A stretch of 64,000 nucleotides of DNA from Pseudomonas congelans. Lineage in GTDB: Bacteria; Pseudomonadota; Gammaproteobacteria; Pseudomonadales; Pseudomonadaceae. A program made the position numbers and the translations under genes. The DNA lies in the NCBI RefSeq assembly GCF_900103225.1, contig NZ_FNJH01000001.1, positions 1,083,533 through 1,147,532 on the forward strand, written 5' to 3'. The notes under the pieces were generated by a model. It worked only from the letters and a program-made list of their open reading frames with translations. It did no database searches and was not told the DNA's origin. Each line of letters begins with the position of its first letter. Within the stretch, counting starts at the first letter, position 1. Positions 41,874 to 50,340 of the stretch are shown piece by piece.

Positions 41874-43090
41874 CTTGTTATATAGTCATTTATATGAATC
41901 AAGGTGAAGTATTTGTCGGACGATGAGAAATTGTCAAGAGTGGCCTGATGGGTGTGGGTCGAGACCCGGCAGCACTTGGTTTTTCATCCCGAAAGCCGCT
42001 GTTGCGCCTGGGTACCTCGCCACGTGCAACGGTGGCTGCGTTAGAAGCTGGAGGGGGGAGAACGAATGGTCTGAACAACGGCTCAAAGCAGAACTCGATC
42101 AGTTGGAGCATCACACCTAGGTTGCAGCGGTTCTGCGTGAACATCCCGATGACGATGAGATCCACCGTCCGAACCGAAACAAAGCTACGCCTGGTCATGA
42201 CGAGTCGCATATACGAGTTGCTCAGAGATTTCCAACCTAAGAATATACACAATTTAACATAATATACATTATGCGTAACTAGATGTTACGTAATCTAGGC
42301 AGTGCCCAGCGCATTTCAGCAGGAAAAGGCTTCTGCCGGCACATGCCAACCAACCTCGAGTTAAATCTGAGCGAAACCGCCACCTGCAAAACTCCAACCC
42401 CAGTCACGAAGCTGCTTTCTTCTTACGCCAGGAGCAACGTCGTCGTGATGAGTTTTCCCAGCTTGCAGATCGCAGCTCCGTGATAAACGCTCAATCATTC
42501 CGTCGACGATGGCGTCGGTCTGATCCGCTTAAGCGACACCAAGTCCAGGCAGGTTGTTCGGATCGGTCTTGGTGAAAGTACGCTTACGCGAATGCCCGTA
42601 TCTCTCCAAATCAGCGCCAGGTTCCTTGCAAAACTATGCGGTGCTGCCTCGGTGTTGTGAACGCTGAATACCAGCGTACCGATGCCTGCCATCGTTGAGC
42701 CGGCCGGAATATCGAGCCGCCTGCACAAATCAGACAAGGTTTTACCAGGTGGACGGCGCGCCTTCGACGCTTATATCAACGGTGGATCAAAGAACCCCTC
42801 GGTGATCCAATTGACTGGCTTTAAATACCCAAACCCTGCGCCAGCGAACAGGAGATGAATATAATCCTTGTCTGATTAATTTGCGTGTAGATACGGTGAC
42901 TCACCGCCCAATTCAATCTACCGTCGTCCAACAATAACAAGCTGTTCACTGTTATATACCTCCAGAACAACCACCCTCGCCCAGCCTTAACCTCCCTTCT
43001 AATTAATAACTCAACTAAACAGTCATTTAGTTGAGTTATCCATCAACACCAGGAAGCGCCCCACCCACACTTTACCCAGATATAACGCGC
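41874..43090. other. 1.2-kb decayed region without supported genes
   Basis: Only short, poorly composed open frames occur (for example 41948-42262 plus and 42495-42737 minus), none with a recognisable family. GC content is below the surroundings and many short AT-rich inverted motifs are present. With the regulator remnant at its left edge this looks like eroded sequence left by deletions or a lost mobile element, but no transposase or element ends could be identified. Confidence 0.5.
43006..43039. repeat. Perfect 14-bp AT-rich inverted repeat
   Basis: ATAACTCAACTAAA (43006-43019) and TTTAGTTGAGTTAT (43026-43039) flank the 6-base loop CAGTCA. It lies 51 bases past the Nudix stop on that gene's strand. 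Low GC and the absence of a T-run make a terminator doubtful; it may be an operator or the end of a lost element. Confidence 0.65.
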
Positions 43091-43618
43091 TCAACCGTTG
43101 ACGATCAACTCTGAGGCGACTTTTCTCAGCATAAAGGTCTCGCGCTGTATGGACTGACCCATCGAGGACTCCTGGCGCTCCATAACAGCCTCATTATGGG
43201 CGATGGCTTCAGTTACGCTGATCCACACGGGTCGCATTCCATTGGCTATTTCATGGCTTTCCATTCTCACGGGCGCTAACTGGTGCGCGACTTCGCACAG
43301 ATAAAAATGCGAGGTCATGTGCATCAGGTCATACTCGGGCTTCCGATAAGGCCGATACTCTTCGATGTAACCATAATGCTGGAGCACCTGAATTTCGCGA
43401 GCGCCCGTCTCTTCTTCAAGTTCACGCTTCAGCCCTGTAACAACGTCCTCGTCTGCATCAAGGCCGCCTCCGGGAAAACTGAAGTCGTTATAGCGTTCAG
43501 TGAACAGTAATAGGATTTGTTCATCTCTCAGTACAATGCCGCGTGCCGCATGACGTCGGAATATCCTGCCCTGCGTGGACTTCAGTTCGGGATGAATGAT
43601 TTCGGTAATGAGTTGCAT
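43091..43618 (-). CDS. Nudix hydrolase
   Basis: A 175-residue protein with a complete Nudix box (G-x5-E-x7-R-E-L-x-E-E-x-G, about residues 51-73), which binds Mg and cleaves nucleoside diphosphate-linked compounds. A preceding strand F-S-F-P-G-G-G-L-D leads into it. The substrate cannot be predicted. It lies 73 bases downstream of the ArsC-like gene on the same strand, with no functional link evident. Confidence 0.92.
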   Translation of the reverse strand: MQLITEIIHPELKSTQGRIFRRHAARGIVLRDEQILLLFTERYNDFSFPGGGLDADEDVVTGLKRELEEETGAREIQVLQHYGYIEEYRPYRKPEYDLMHMTSHFYLCEVAHQLAPVRMESHEIANGMRPVWISVTEAIAHNEAVMERQESSMGQSIQRETFMLRKVASELIVNG

Positions 43619-43691
43619 GGGATCTTCATTTCAAGTGAGCTGGAGAGTACAAATCAGTTGTCTGCCTGGCCGGCGCAACCTTTATCGCTCT

Positions 43692-44162
43692 TCAAAGCGA
43701 ACCGATGCGGTCGAGTTCGGCCTTGAGCTGGTCGGTGCTGATGGTCTCCAGCGGCAACGCAAGAAACGCCGCCACACGCTCGCGAATTTTGGTGAGTGTG
43801 CTTTCAAACGCTGCGGTGATCTCGGCTTCCGCTCCAGAGACTTCGGACGGATCAGCCAGGCCCCAGTGCGCCTTCACAGCGGGCCCGAAGAAGATTGGGC
43901 AGGTCTCACCCGCAGCCCTGTCACAGACGGTGATCACGATGTCTGGAGGTGAGCCTTCAAAAGCGTCCGAAGCCTTGCTGCTCAAGCCTTTGGTGGGAAT
44001 GCCCGCTGTCTCCAGGGTTCGCAAAGCGCGGTGATTCACCTGGCCACTGGGAAAACTTCCGGAGCTGACCGCATCCAGGCCTGGATGCGCCAGATGGTTA
44101 AAAAGCGCCTCGGACAGGATGCTGCAACAGCTATTGTGGGTGCACATGAACAACACTTTCAT
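43692..44162 (-). CDS. arsC: ArsC-like arsenate reductase/LMW phosphatase with altered P-loop
   Basis: 156 residues from the ATG at 44162; the frame is open upstream to 44222 but the family starts M-K-V-L-F-M-C. The P-loop reads C7-T-H-N-S-C-C13-S, whereas the family motif is C-x5-R with Arg at position 13. The codon at 44124-44126 is TGC instead of CGC, so the phosphate/arsenate-binding arginine is a cysteine. Other key parts remain: the redox pair in V-C-D-R-A-A-G-E-T-C and the Asp of L-A-D-P-S. No arsR, arsB or arsH is adjacent. Activity as arsenate reductase is therefore doubtful, unless the base is an error. Confidence 0.85.
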   Translation of the reverse strand: MKVLFMCTHNSCCSILSEALFNHLAHPGLDAVSSGSFPSGQVNHRALRTLETAGIPTKGLSSKASDAFEGSPPDIVITVCDRAAGETCPIFFGPAVKAHWGLADPSEVSGAEAEITAAFESTLTKIRERVAAFLALPLETISTDQLKAELDRIGSL

Positions 44163-44252
44163 CGTTGTATACCTTGAGTCAGAACCTGAGACGCAATACC
44201 GAGGCACCCGCCTTTCTTCCATCCAATCCTATGCCATTCGTATAACAGGAAA

Positions 44253-45152
44253 TCAACGGCTGTGATTGCCGAGCGTGCGCAGATCCTCCAGCAACCGAAC
44301 AAATTCGACAACAGCTGGAGCCATTGTTTGCTCCGTACGAGTGATCAGCCCGATCTGGCGTACGACACCCGGATGATCCACTGGCACTTTACTCAGGTCT
44401 CCCCGCCCATCGTCCGCTGACTCTGGAAGAAGCGTAACGCCCTGCCCCTGCCTGACCAAGGCCAGGACGGTAGACATGTAATTGGCTTCCAGCCCCGCAG
44501 ATAAAGGCAGTTGCTCGTCAGCAAACACTCGCTCGACCAGATCGCGAACGCTGCTTTCCCTGCCGGTAAGAACGATCGGGAAACCCGCTATCTCGCTCAG
44601 TCTCACTGCGGGACGCTTCGCCAGTGGATGGTCTTTTGGAGCGAACAGGCACAAACGGTCTTCCAGGATGGCGTTGAACTCCAGCCCATGGGTGGGCCGA
44701 ACCTGTACGCCTAACCCGAAATCCACTTCGCGCTCCATGACAAGCGTATCGATTCTTTGCGCGACGACATCCCGCAGCCTGACCTCGACACCGGGAAACC
44801 GCTCGCGAAACGTTTTCAACACTGCAGGCAGTACGCCGGAACACAGTGACGGCAAGGCGGCGATGGTGATCAAGCCGCGTCGTGAGGCCGCACTGTCCCG
44901 CGCAGCGTTAACGATGTTGTCCAGATCCAGCAGCAGTTTCTCCATGGGCAACAGCGCATTTTGGCCGGCGCCGGTCAAGCAGACATGGCGTGGGCTTCGT
45001 TCCAGCAAGGCAACGCCGAGCCAATCCTCCAGTTGCTGGATTTGTACGGTCAGTGCAGACGGCGACAAGTTGAGGGCGGCTGCAGCCTTGGAAAAATTGC
45101 CGGTCTGAGCCACTGACAGAAAGGCGCGGATGTGCTGGATCGAATTCTTCAT
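44253..45152 (-). CDS. LysR-family regulator of the CitMHS/AtuA set
   Basis: 299 residues from the ATG at 45152, the start that fits the family; the open frame runs 27 codons further without a ribosome-binding site. The HTH is F-L-S-V-A-Q-T-G-N-F-S-K-A-A-A-A-L-N-L-S, followed by an effector domain with L-F-A-P-K-D-H-P-L-A. It is divergent from the CitMHS transporter gene, 131 bases apart, which is the standard LysR arrangement. It probably activates the transporter/AtuA operon in response to its substrate. A CTATT/AATAG inverted pair at about 45214-45239 could be part of its site. Confidence 0.9.
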   Translation of the reverse strand: MKNSIQHIRAFLSVAQTGNFSKAAAALNLSPSALTVQIQQLEDWLGVALLERSPRHVCLTGAGQNALLPMEKLLLDLDNIVNAARDSAASRRGLITIAALPSLCSGVLPAVLKTFRERFPGVEVRLRDVVAQRIDTLVMEREVDFGLGVQVRPTHGLEFNAILEDRLCLFAPKDHPLAKRPAVRLSEIAGFPIVLTGRESSVRDLVERVFADEQLPLSAGLEANYMSTVLALVRQGQGVTLLPESADDGRGDLSKVPVDHPGVVRQIGLITRTEQTMAPAVVEFVRLLEDLRTLGNHSR

Positions 45153-45283
45153 TTTGTTTTTCCGAACAAGACCCACTGAATATTTCAATTCACAGAGCAT
45201 AGCGTCGTTGCTATTACTCTTGCAAAACAACAATAGGGTGTCTCGTCGCTGTCGCGCACAGGGATACCAAAGAGGATCAGCCT

Positions 45284-46576
45284 ATGCTCGCCACAGTTGG
45301 TGTGATAACCATCCTTGCCATGCTCGTCAGCATTATGAGCAAACGCATATCTCCCCTGGTTGCATTGATCGCCCTTCCGATCATCGCCGCCCTCCTCGCT
45401 GGTTTTGGTCTGCAAACCAGTGGCTTCATCATTACAGGCATCAAGAATGTTGCGCCCGTAGTCGGGATGTTTGTCTTTGCCATTCTGTTCTTCGGCATCA
45501 TGACGGATGCCGGCATGCTCGATCCGATCATCGACCGCATCCTCAAACGGGTCGGTACACGGCCAACCCGCATCGTCATGGGCACCGCACTGCTGGCGCT
45601 GTTGGTGCATCTGGACGGCTCCGGCGCGGTGACCTTTCTCGTGACCATTCCCGCAATGCTGCCCCTGTACACGCGGCTTGGCATGGATAAACGCATACTG
45701 GCGTGCGTTACGGCGATGGCTGCGGGTGTCAACTTCCTGCCCTGGACAGGCCCGGTGCTGCGCTCCTCCGCCGCCCTTCACGTACCGGTTTCGGATCTGT
45801 TTCAGCCGCTCATTCCGGTGCAGATCGTCGGACTGATCTTCGTCTTCACTTGCGCGTTTTTCCTGGGACGGCGCGAAGAGCGACGCCTGGGTCTGGGCCC
45901 CGACAACCTTGATGTAAAACCCCACCAGCGCGTGCTCAGCGATGCCGAACTTGAACTGCGCAAGCCTCGGTTGTTCTGGGTCAACCTGCTGCTGACGCTG
46001 GTGGTGATGGGCGTGATGATCGCGGGGGTTGTAGACCCGGTGGTGATGTTCATGCTCGGCACCGTGATTGCCTTGTGCATCAACTACCCTGCCGTGGACG
46101 CACAACGGGCGCGTATCGACGCTCACGCGAAAACCGCGCTGACCATGGCCAGTATTCTGCTGGCTGCCGGGGTGTTTACGGGAATCATGCAAGGCACCGG
46201 GATGCTGAAGGCCATGGCCGAAGTGGCCGTGGGCCAGATTCCGGCCGGGCACGGCAAGCTGATCCCGGTCGTCGTAGGCTTTCTATCCATGCCCTTGAGC
46301 CTGCTTTTCGATCCGGACTCCTTCTACTTCGGCATCATGCCCGTGGTCGCCGAGGTCGGCAAAGCGCTCGGCGTTGATCCGATGCAGGTCGCGCAGGCGT
46401 CGCTGCTTGGCGTGCATACCACCGGATTCCCGGTCAGCCCGTTGACGCCAGCGACCTTTCTGCTGGTCGGCCTGTGCAAGATCGAGCTGGCCGACCACCA
46501 GCGCTTCACTATCCCTTTCCTGTTTGCGGCCTCGGTCATCATGACCCTGACCGCTATGGTCATAGGAGTTTTCTGA
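45284..46576 (+). CDS. CitMHS-family citrate (tricarboxylate)-metal:proton symporter
   Basis: A 430-residue membrane transporter with about 12 helices. Family segments include [11 protein letters not shown] near residue 108, [10 protein letters not shown] near 148, D-P-D-S-F-Y-F-G near 344 and a late [11 protein letters not shown]. Known members import citrate complexed with Mg or Ca. It has a good ribosome-binding site (AGAGGA). Its stop is directly followed by the ATG of the AtuA-like gene (TGA-ATG), so the two are tightly coupled. The substrate here may be a different carboxylate that the AtuA proteins process. Confidence 0.9.
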   Translation: MLATVGVITILAMLVSIMSKRISPLVALIALPIIAALLAGFGLQTSGFIITGIKNVAPVVGMFVFAILFFGIMTDAGMLDPIIDRILKRVGTRPTRIVMGTALLALLVHLDGSGAVTFLVTIPAMLPLYTRLGMDKRILACVTAMAAGVNFLPWTGPVLRSSAALHVPVSDLFQPLIPVQIVGLIFVFTCAFFLGRREERRLGLGPDNLDVKPHQRVLSDAELELRKPRLFWVNLLLTLVVMGVMIAGVVDPVVMFMLGTVIALCINYPAVDAQRARIDAHAKTALTMASILLAAGVFTGIMQGTGMLKAMAEVAVGQIPAGHGKLIPVVVGFLSMPLSLLFDPDSFYFGIMPVVAEVGKALGVDPMQVAQASLLGVHTTGFPVSPLTPATFLLVGLCKIELADHQRFTIPFLFAASVIMTLTAMVIGVF

Positions 46577-47941
46577 ATGAAAACAATACGGATTGGTTCA
46601 GGGGCCGGTTATTCCGGCGACCGCATCGAGCCGGCGATCGAGCTGGCCGAGCATGGGCAACTGGATTACCTGGTATTCGAATGCCTCGCGGAACGAACCA
46701 TTGCGCTGGCACAGCAGTCGCGACTGGTAGACCCATCAGCAGGCTACGATCCATTGCTGAGCGAGCGCATGCGCCGGGTCTTGCCCTTTGTAGGCAAAGG
46801 CGCTGACGGCACGCGACGCCGCTTGCGAATCATCACCAACATGGGCGCTGCAAACCCGCTTGGCGCCGCGAGCGAAATACGCCGGATAGCGGCAGAGCTT
46901 GGCCTGACCGGCTTGAAAGTCGCAGCGCTGACAGGCGATGACGTGCTCTCAGCCCTGCTGCAGCAGCCCGATCAAATCCTCGACAACGGCAGGTCTCTGC
47001 GATCCCTCGGCGACAGACTCATCTCGGCCAATGCCTACCTGGGCGCGGAAGGAATCATCCAGGCTTTACGCGCCGATGCTGACGTGATCGTTACCGGAAG
47101 GGTCGCTGATCCTTCACTGTTTCTCGCACCGCAAATGTTCGAGTTCGGCTGGGCCGAGGACGACTGGGCATTGCTGGGCCGCGGAACGTTGGTCGGGCAT
47201 TTGCTCGAATGCGCCGGCCAGGTCAGCGGCGGCTATTTCGCGGACCCCGGTTTTAAAGACGTCCCGGACCTAGACCGCCTGGGCTTCCCGCTGGCCGAGA
47301 TAGATGCGGCAGGCAACGCCGTCATCAGCAAAGTGGCGGGCTCCGGCGGGCGCATTGATACCGCCACCTGCACCGAGCAAATGCTGTACGAAGTGCACGA
47401 CCCTGCCGCCTACCTGACGCCCGATGTCAGCGCGGATTTCACCCATGCTGCCTTCGAATCCATCGCGAGAGACGAAGTACGCGTTCAGGGGGCGGACGGA
47501 CATGCACGTCCCGAGACGTTGAAGGTGTCAGTAGGTTTTCTCGATGGCTGGATCGGCGAAGGACAAATGTCCTACGGCGGCCCCGGCGCGCTGGCTCGCG
47601 GACAGTTGGCGAAGGACATCGTGCTCAAACGCCTGGCCCTGACCGGCGTGGCATGCGAGGACATTCGAGCCGAACTGATCGGCGTTAACGCCTTGCATGG
47701 AAGTCAACTGGGCGCGCGCGCCGAAGGCGAGCCCTGGGAGGTACGTCTTCGGGTCGCCGCGCGTTGCTTGGACAAAAACGATGCGGTACGCGTCGGCAAT
47801 GAAGTGGAAACCCTCTACACCAACGGCCCGTACGGAGGCGGCGGTGCGAGCAAGTCCGTCCGCCAGGTCGTCGCGGTGGCATCACTGTTTGTGCCCAGAG
47901 ACCAAGTCAACCTGCACGTCCACCTGGAGGATCTGGCATGA
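46577..47941 (+). CDS. DUF1446/AtuA family protein, large subunit
   Basis: A 454-residue protein of the acyclic-terpene-utilisation AtuA family (DUF1446). The N-terminus reads I-R-I-G-S-G-A-G-Y-S-G-D-R-I-E-P-A, with later T-N-M-G-A-A-N-P, V-T-G-R-V-A-D-P-S and Y-G-G-P-G-A-L-A-R-G. The family is linked genetically to citronellol/geraniol catabolism in Pseudomonas, but no reaction is established to my knowledge. It has an AGGAG ribosome-binding site, abuts the CitMHS gene, and overlaps the following small gene by 4 bases (ATGA). In longer family members the small C-terminal domain is fused; here it is separate. Confidence 0.88.
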   Translation: MKTIRIGSGAGYSGDRIEPAIELAEHGQLDYLVFECLAERTIALAQQSRLVDPSAGYDPLLSERMRRVLPFVGKGADGTRRRLRIITNMGAANPLGAASEIRRIAAELGLTGLKVAALTGDDVLSALLQQPDQILDNGRSLRSLGDRLISANAYLGAEGIIQALRADADVIVTGRVADPSLFLAPQMFEFGWAEDDWALLGRGTLVGHLLECAGQVSGGYFADPGFKDVPDLDRLGFPLAEIDAAGNAVISKVAGSGGRIDTATCTEQMLYEVHDPAAYLTPDVSADFTHAAFESIARDEVRVQGADGHARPETLKVSVGFLDGWIGEGQMSYGGPGALARGQLAKDIVLKRLALTGVACEDIRAELIGVNALHGSQLGARAEGEPWEVRLRVAARCLDKNDAVRVGNEVETLYTNGPYGGGGASKSVRQVVAVASLFVPRDQVNLHVHLEDLA

Positions 47942-48300
47942 ACACCACCAAACTGCGGGACATCGCTCACACGCGTACCGGCGATAAGGGTGACGTCTCG
48001 AATATCTCCATCGTTGCCTTTCACATCGACGATTATCCACGTCTGGCTAAGCTGCTAACGGTGGAACGGGTCACTGAACACTTCGCCGAACTGCTGGACC
48101 TGAACGGACCACCGGTACGACGCTACGAACTGCCACGTGTAGGCGCGCTCAACTTCGTCCTGCCCGGCATTCTGCATGGCGGAGTCACGCGGTCACTGGC
48201 GCTCGATGCCCACGGCAAGGCTCTGGGGGCCGCCCTGCTCGATCTGGACCTGGAATGGCGAGCCGCTTCACCCGATTCGACACTCCGGTCGGCAATCTAG
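47938..48300 (+). CDS. AtuA-like C-terminal domain protein (split partner)
   Basis: A 120-residue protein matching the ferredoxin-fold domain found at the C-terminus of AtuA proteins: R-T-G-D-K-G-D-V-S-N-I-S near residue 13 and L-N-F-V-L-P-G-I-L-H-G-G-V-T-R-S-L near 71. It overlaps the large-subunit gene by ATGA, implying translational coupling and probably a complex. The basic and glycine-rich motif suggests binding of an anionic ligand, but this is not tested. Confidence 0.85.
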   Translation: MNTTKLRDIAHTRTGDKGDVSNISIVAFHIDDYPRLAKLLTVERVTEHFAELLDLNGPPVRRYELPRVGALNFVLPGILHGGVTRSLALDAHGKALGAALLDLDLEWRAASPDSTLRSAI

Positions 48301-48358
48301 CGACGCACTTTGGCGCACCCTGCACGCATTGATGCAACAAATCCATACCCGCTGAAAA

Positions 48359-48384
48359 ATTGGTTCACCCACCGGCGAACCAAT
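48359..48384. promoter_or_regulatory. Inverted repeat ATTGGTTC-N10-GAACCAAT, candidate operator
   Basis: Perfect 8-bp arms with a 10-base spacer, in the 289-bp region before the FadR-type regulator gene. GGTTCGC/GCGAACC-like words recur at 48484-48490, suggesting one factor binds both sites. Confidence 0.55.
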
Positions 48385-48481
48385 CCCCTCTCCGTGTCGC
48401 GGACCAACCAGACGGACCTTTGAACATTGGCCCGCCGGTCTTGATCCGCGGCAGCCGCTGGCCATCTTGCCGGACAAAATT

Positions 48482-48510
48482 GAGCGAACCAATTTTCATT
48501 GGCATCGCTC
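48482..48510. promoter_or_regulatory. Second dyad with shared AACCAAT word, candidate operator
   Basis: GAGCGA-A-CCAAT and ATTGG-CA-TCGCTC form an imperfect dyad around TTTC, 80 bases upstream of the regulator start. It shares GCGAACCAAT with the right arm of the first site. Confidence 0.5.
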
Positions 48511-48589
48511 TTGCACCAGCCCTCTTGCCTTGAACCTCTGCCTGCGGGCAGCTCAGGGCCTCTTTTTTCGGTCTGGTGCGAGTACCACG

Positions 48590-49327
48590 ATGCAAAGGTT
48601 CGACCCTGACATTCCCATCGACAACGCTTCGAAACTGGCGCTGGATGCGTTGCGCCAGATCGTTGCCCAGCATGCTGCCTTCCCCCAGCGGGCACTGCCT
48701 ACCGAGCGGGATCTGGCGGCCGATTTCGGAGTTAGCCGACGCGCAGTTCGTCGCGCCCTGTCGGTGCTGGAAGCCGAAGGCCAGGTCTGGCGCCGGCAAG
48801 GTAAAGGGACCTTTGTCGGACCTACGCCCCCTAGTGCCGCCATGAGCTTCGCGCGGCTCTCCGGCCGGACCAATTTCACCGAGGTCATGGAGGCGCGTCT
48901 GCACCTGGAGCCAGCGCTTGCCTCACTGGCAGCGGTACGGGCCAATGGTGAGCAGATGGCGATTCTGCGCCGCCTTGCCGAGCGCACCACTCGCCAGCAG
49001 GTCGCCGAGCAGAGCGATGCCGAGGGCATCGAGCTGTGGGACAGCGCCCTGCACCGCGCCATTGCCGAAGCAGCGGGCAATCGGCTGATGCTGGACATCT
49101 TCGAAATGCTCGACGCGATCCGCCTCGACCCCGCCTGGCGCGATTTGCGTCATCGGGCGCGCAATGCCGACCGCCTCGACACGTACAGCCACGATCACGA
49201 CGACATCGTCAGCGCCATTGAAAGCCGCGATCCGATCAAGGCCGCCACGGCCATGCGCGGCCATTTGCGTGCACTGCAACAGGCCCTGAACACCGTCATC
49301 AACCAAGACCTGGAGGCCAGCCTATGA
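48590..49327 (+). CDS. FadR-type GntR regulator of peptide import operon
   Basis: 245 residues from the ATG at 48590; the open frame runs upstream to 48467 through the candidate operators, so that extension is rejected. The winged helix shows A-L-P-T-E-R-D-L-A-A-D-F-G-V-S-R-R-A-V-R-R-A-L and Q-G-K-G-T-F-V, followed by an FCD domain with E-A-R-L-H-L-E-P-A and D-S-A-L-H-R-A-I-A-E-A-A. Its stop overlaps the ATG of the first ABC ATPase gene, so it is the first gene of the operon and probably autoregulated. The effector may be a gamma-glutamyl compound or peptide, given the downstream genes. Confidence 0.9.
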   Translation: MQRFDPDIPIDNASKLALDALRQIVAQHAAFPQRALPTERDLAADFGVSRRAVRRALSVLEAEGQVWRRQGKGTFVGPTPPSAAMSFARLSGRTNFTEVMEARLHLEPALASLAAVRANGEQMAILRRLAERTTRQQVAEQSDAEGIELWDSALHRAIAEAAGNRLMLDIFEMLDAIRLDPAWRDLRHRARNADRLDTYSHDHDDIVSAIESRDPIKAATAMRGHLRALQQALNTVINQDLEASL

Positions 49328-50340
49328 GCGCCAATGCCCACCTCACAGAAAACGGCGACGGCACGGTGCTCAGCATCAGCGACCTGACCGTGCGCTTTGC
49401 CGGTGCGCCCGCCAATGTTGTCGACGGCGTGTCGTTTTCCGTCAAACGCGGCAAGACCCTGGCCATCGTCGGCGAGTCCGGTTGTGGCAAGAGCGTGACC
49501 TCAATGGGCCTGATGGGCCTGTTGCCGTCAACGGCCAGGGTCGGCGCGAGCGATTCGCTGCTGATCGATGAAGCCTTGCTGGGCATGTCCGAAGAGCGCC
49601 TGCTGGATGTGCGCGGTAACCGCATGGCGATGATCTTTCAGGAGCCGATGACCTCTCTCAATCCGGTCTTCACCATCGGCGAGCAGATCGCTGAAAGTGT
49701 GATGCGTCATCAGGGCCTTTCCGACAAGGCTGCCCGCCAGCGGGCTCTGGACATGCTGGAAAAGGTCCGGGTGCCGGACGCTCGCCAGCGGCTGGACGCC
49801 TACCCGCATGAACTCTCCGGTGGCATGCGTCAACGGGCCATGATTGCCATGGCACTGGCCAATGACCCGGCGCTGATCATCGCGGACGAACCGACTACGG
49901 CGCTGGACGTCACCATTCAGGCGCAAATTCTCTCGCTGATCGCCAACCTGCAGACCGAGACCGGCACAGCGATGATTCTGATCACCCACGATCTGGGCGT
50001 AGTCGCCGAAGTCGCCGATGACGTCATGGTCATGTACGCCGGACGCGTCGTGGAAAGCGGCCCGGTGAAAACCCTGTTCGACGATCCGCAGCATCCATAC
50101 ACCATCGGCCTGATGGGCTCGATGCCCTCGATCGGTCCTCGTGAAGGCCGCCTGGCAACGATTAACGGCCGGGTACCGACGCCGGCGGAAATGCCCGGCG
50201 GTTGCCGTTTCGCCGGGCGCTGCCCGTTTGTGATCCAGCAATGCAGAGACGAACGCCCGCCGCTGCTTGAGTTGTCTCCCGGACACTTCGCCGCGTGCAT
50301 CCGTGCGCCTTTGGAACAGCATGTGGGAGTCAGTGCGTGA
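49324..50340 (+). CDS. Peptide ABC importer ATPase (DppD/OppD type)
   Basis: A 338-residue ATPase with Walker A G-E-S-G-C-G-K-S, signature L-S-G-G-M-R-Q-R, Walker B in I-I-A-D-E-P-T-T-A-L-D and the H-loop T-H-D-L-G-V-V. The C-terminal extension holds the Cys-containing G-C-R-F-A-G-R-C-P-F stretch found in oligopeptide transporters, often a FeS or zinc site. It overlaps the regulator gene by ATGA and the next ATPase by GTGA, so expression is coupled. It powers import of peptides through the two permeases below. Confidence 0.93.
   Translation: MSANAHLTENGDGTVLSISDLTVRFAGAPANVVDGVSFSVKRGKTLAIVGESGCGKSVTSMGLMGLLPSTARVGASDSLLIDEALLGMSEERLLDVRGNRMAMIFQEPMTSLNPVFTIGEQIAESVMRHQGLSDKAARQRALDMLEKVRVPDARQRLDAYPHELSGGMRQRAMIAMALANDPALIIADEPTTALDVTIQAQILSLIANLQTETGTAMILITHDLGVVAEVADDVMVMYAGRVVESGPVKTLFDDPQHPYTIGLMGSMPSIGPREGRLATINGRVPTPAEMPGGCRFAGRCPFVIQQCRDERPPLLELSPGHFAACIRAPLEQHVGVSA

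Noticed and set aside
41948..42262. A 104-codon plus-strand frame in the decayed region
   Set aside because: No family features; it shares a short word (GTGCAACGGT) with the remnant nearby but I could not build a repeat unit or element from it.
45185..46252. A 355-codon minus-strand frame opposite the CitMHS gene
   Set aside because: It is an His/Asp/Gln-rich shadow of a transmembrane-protein gene.
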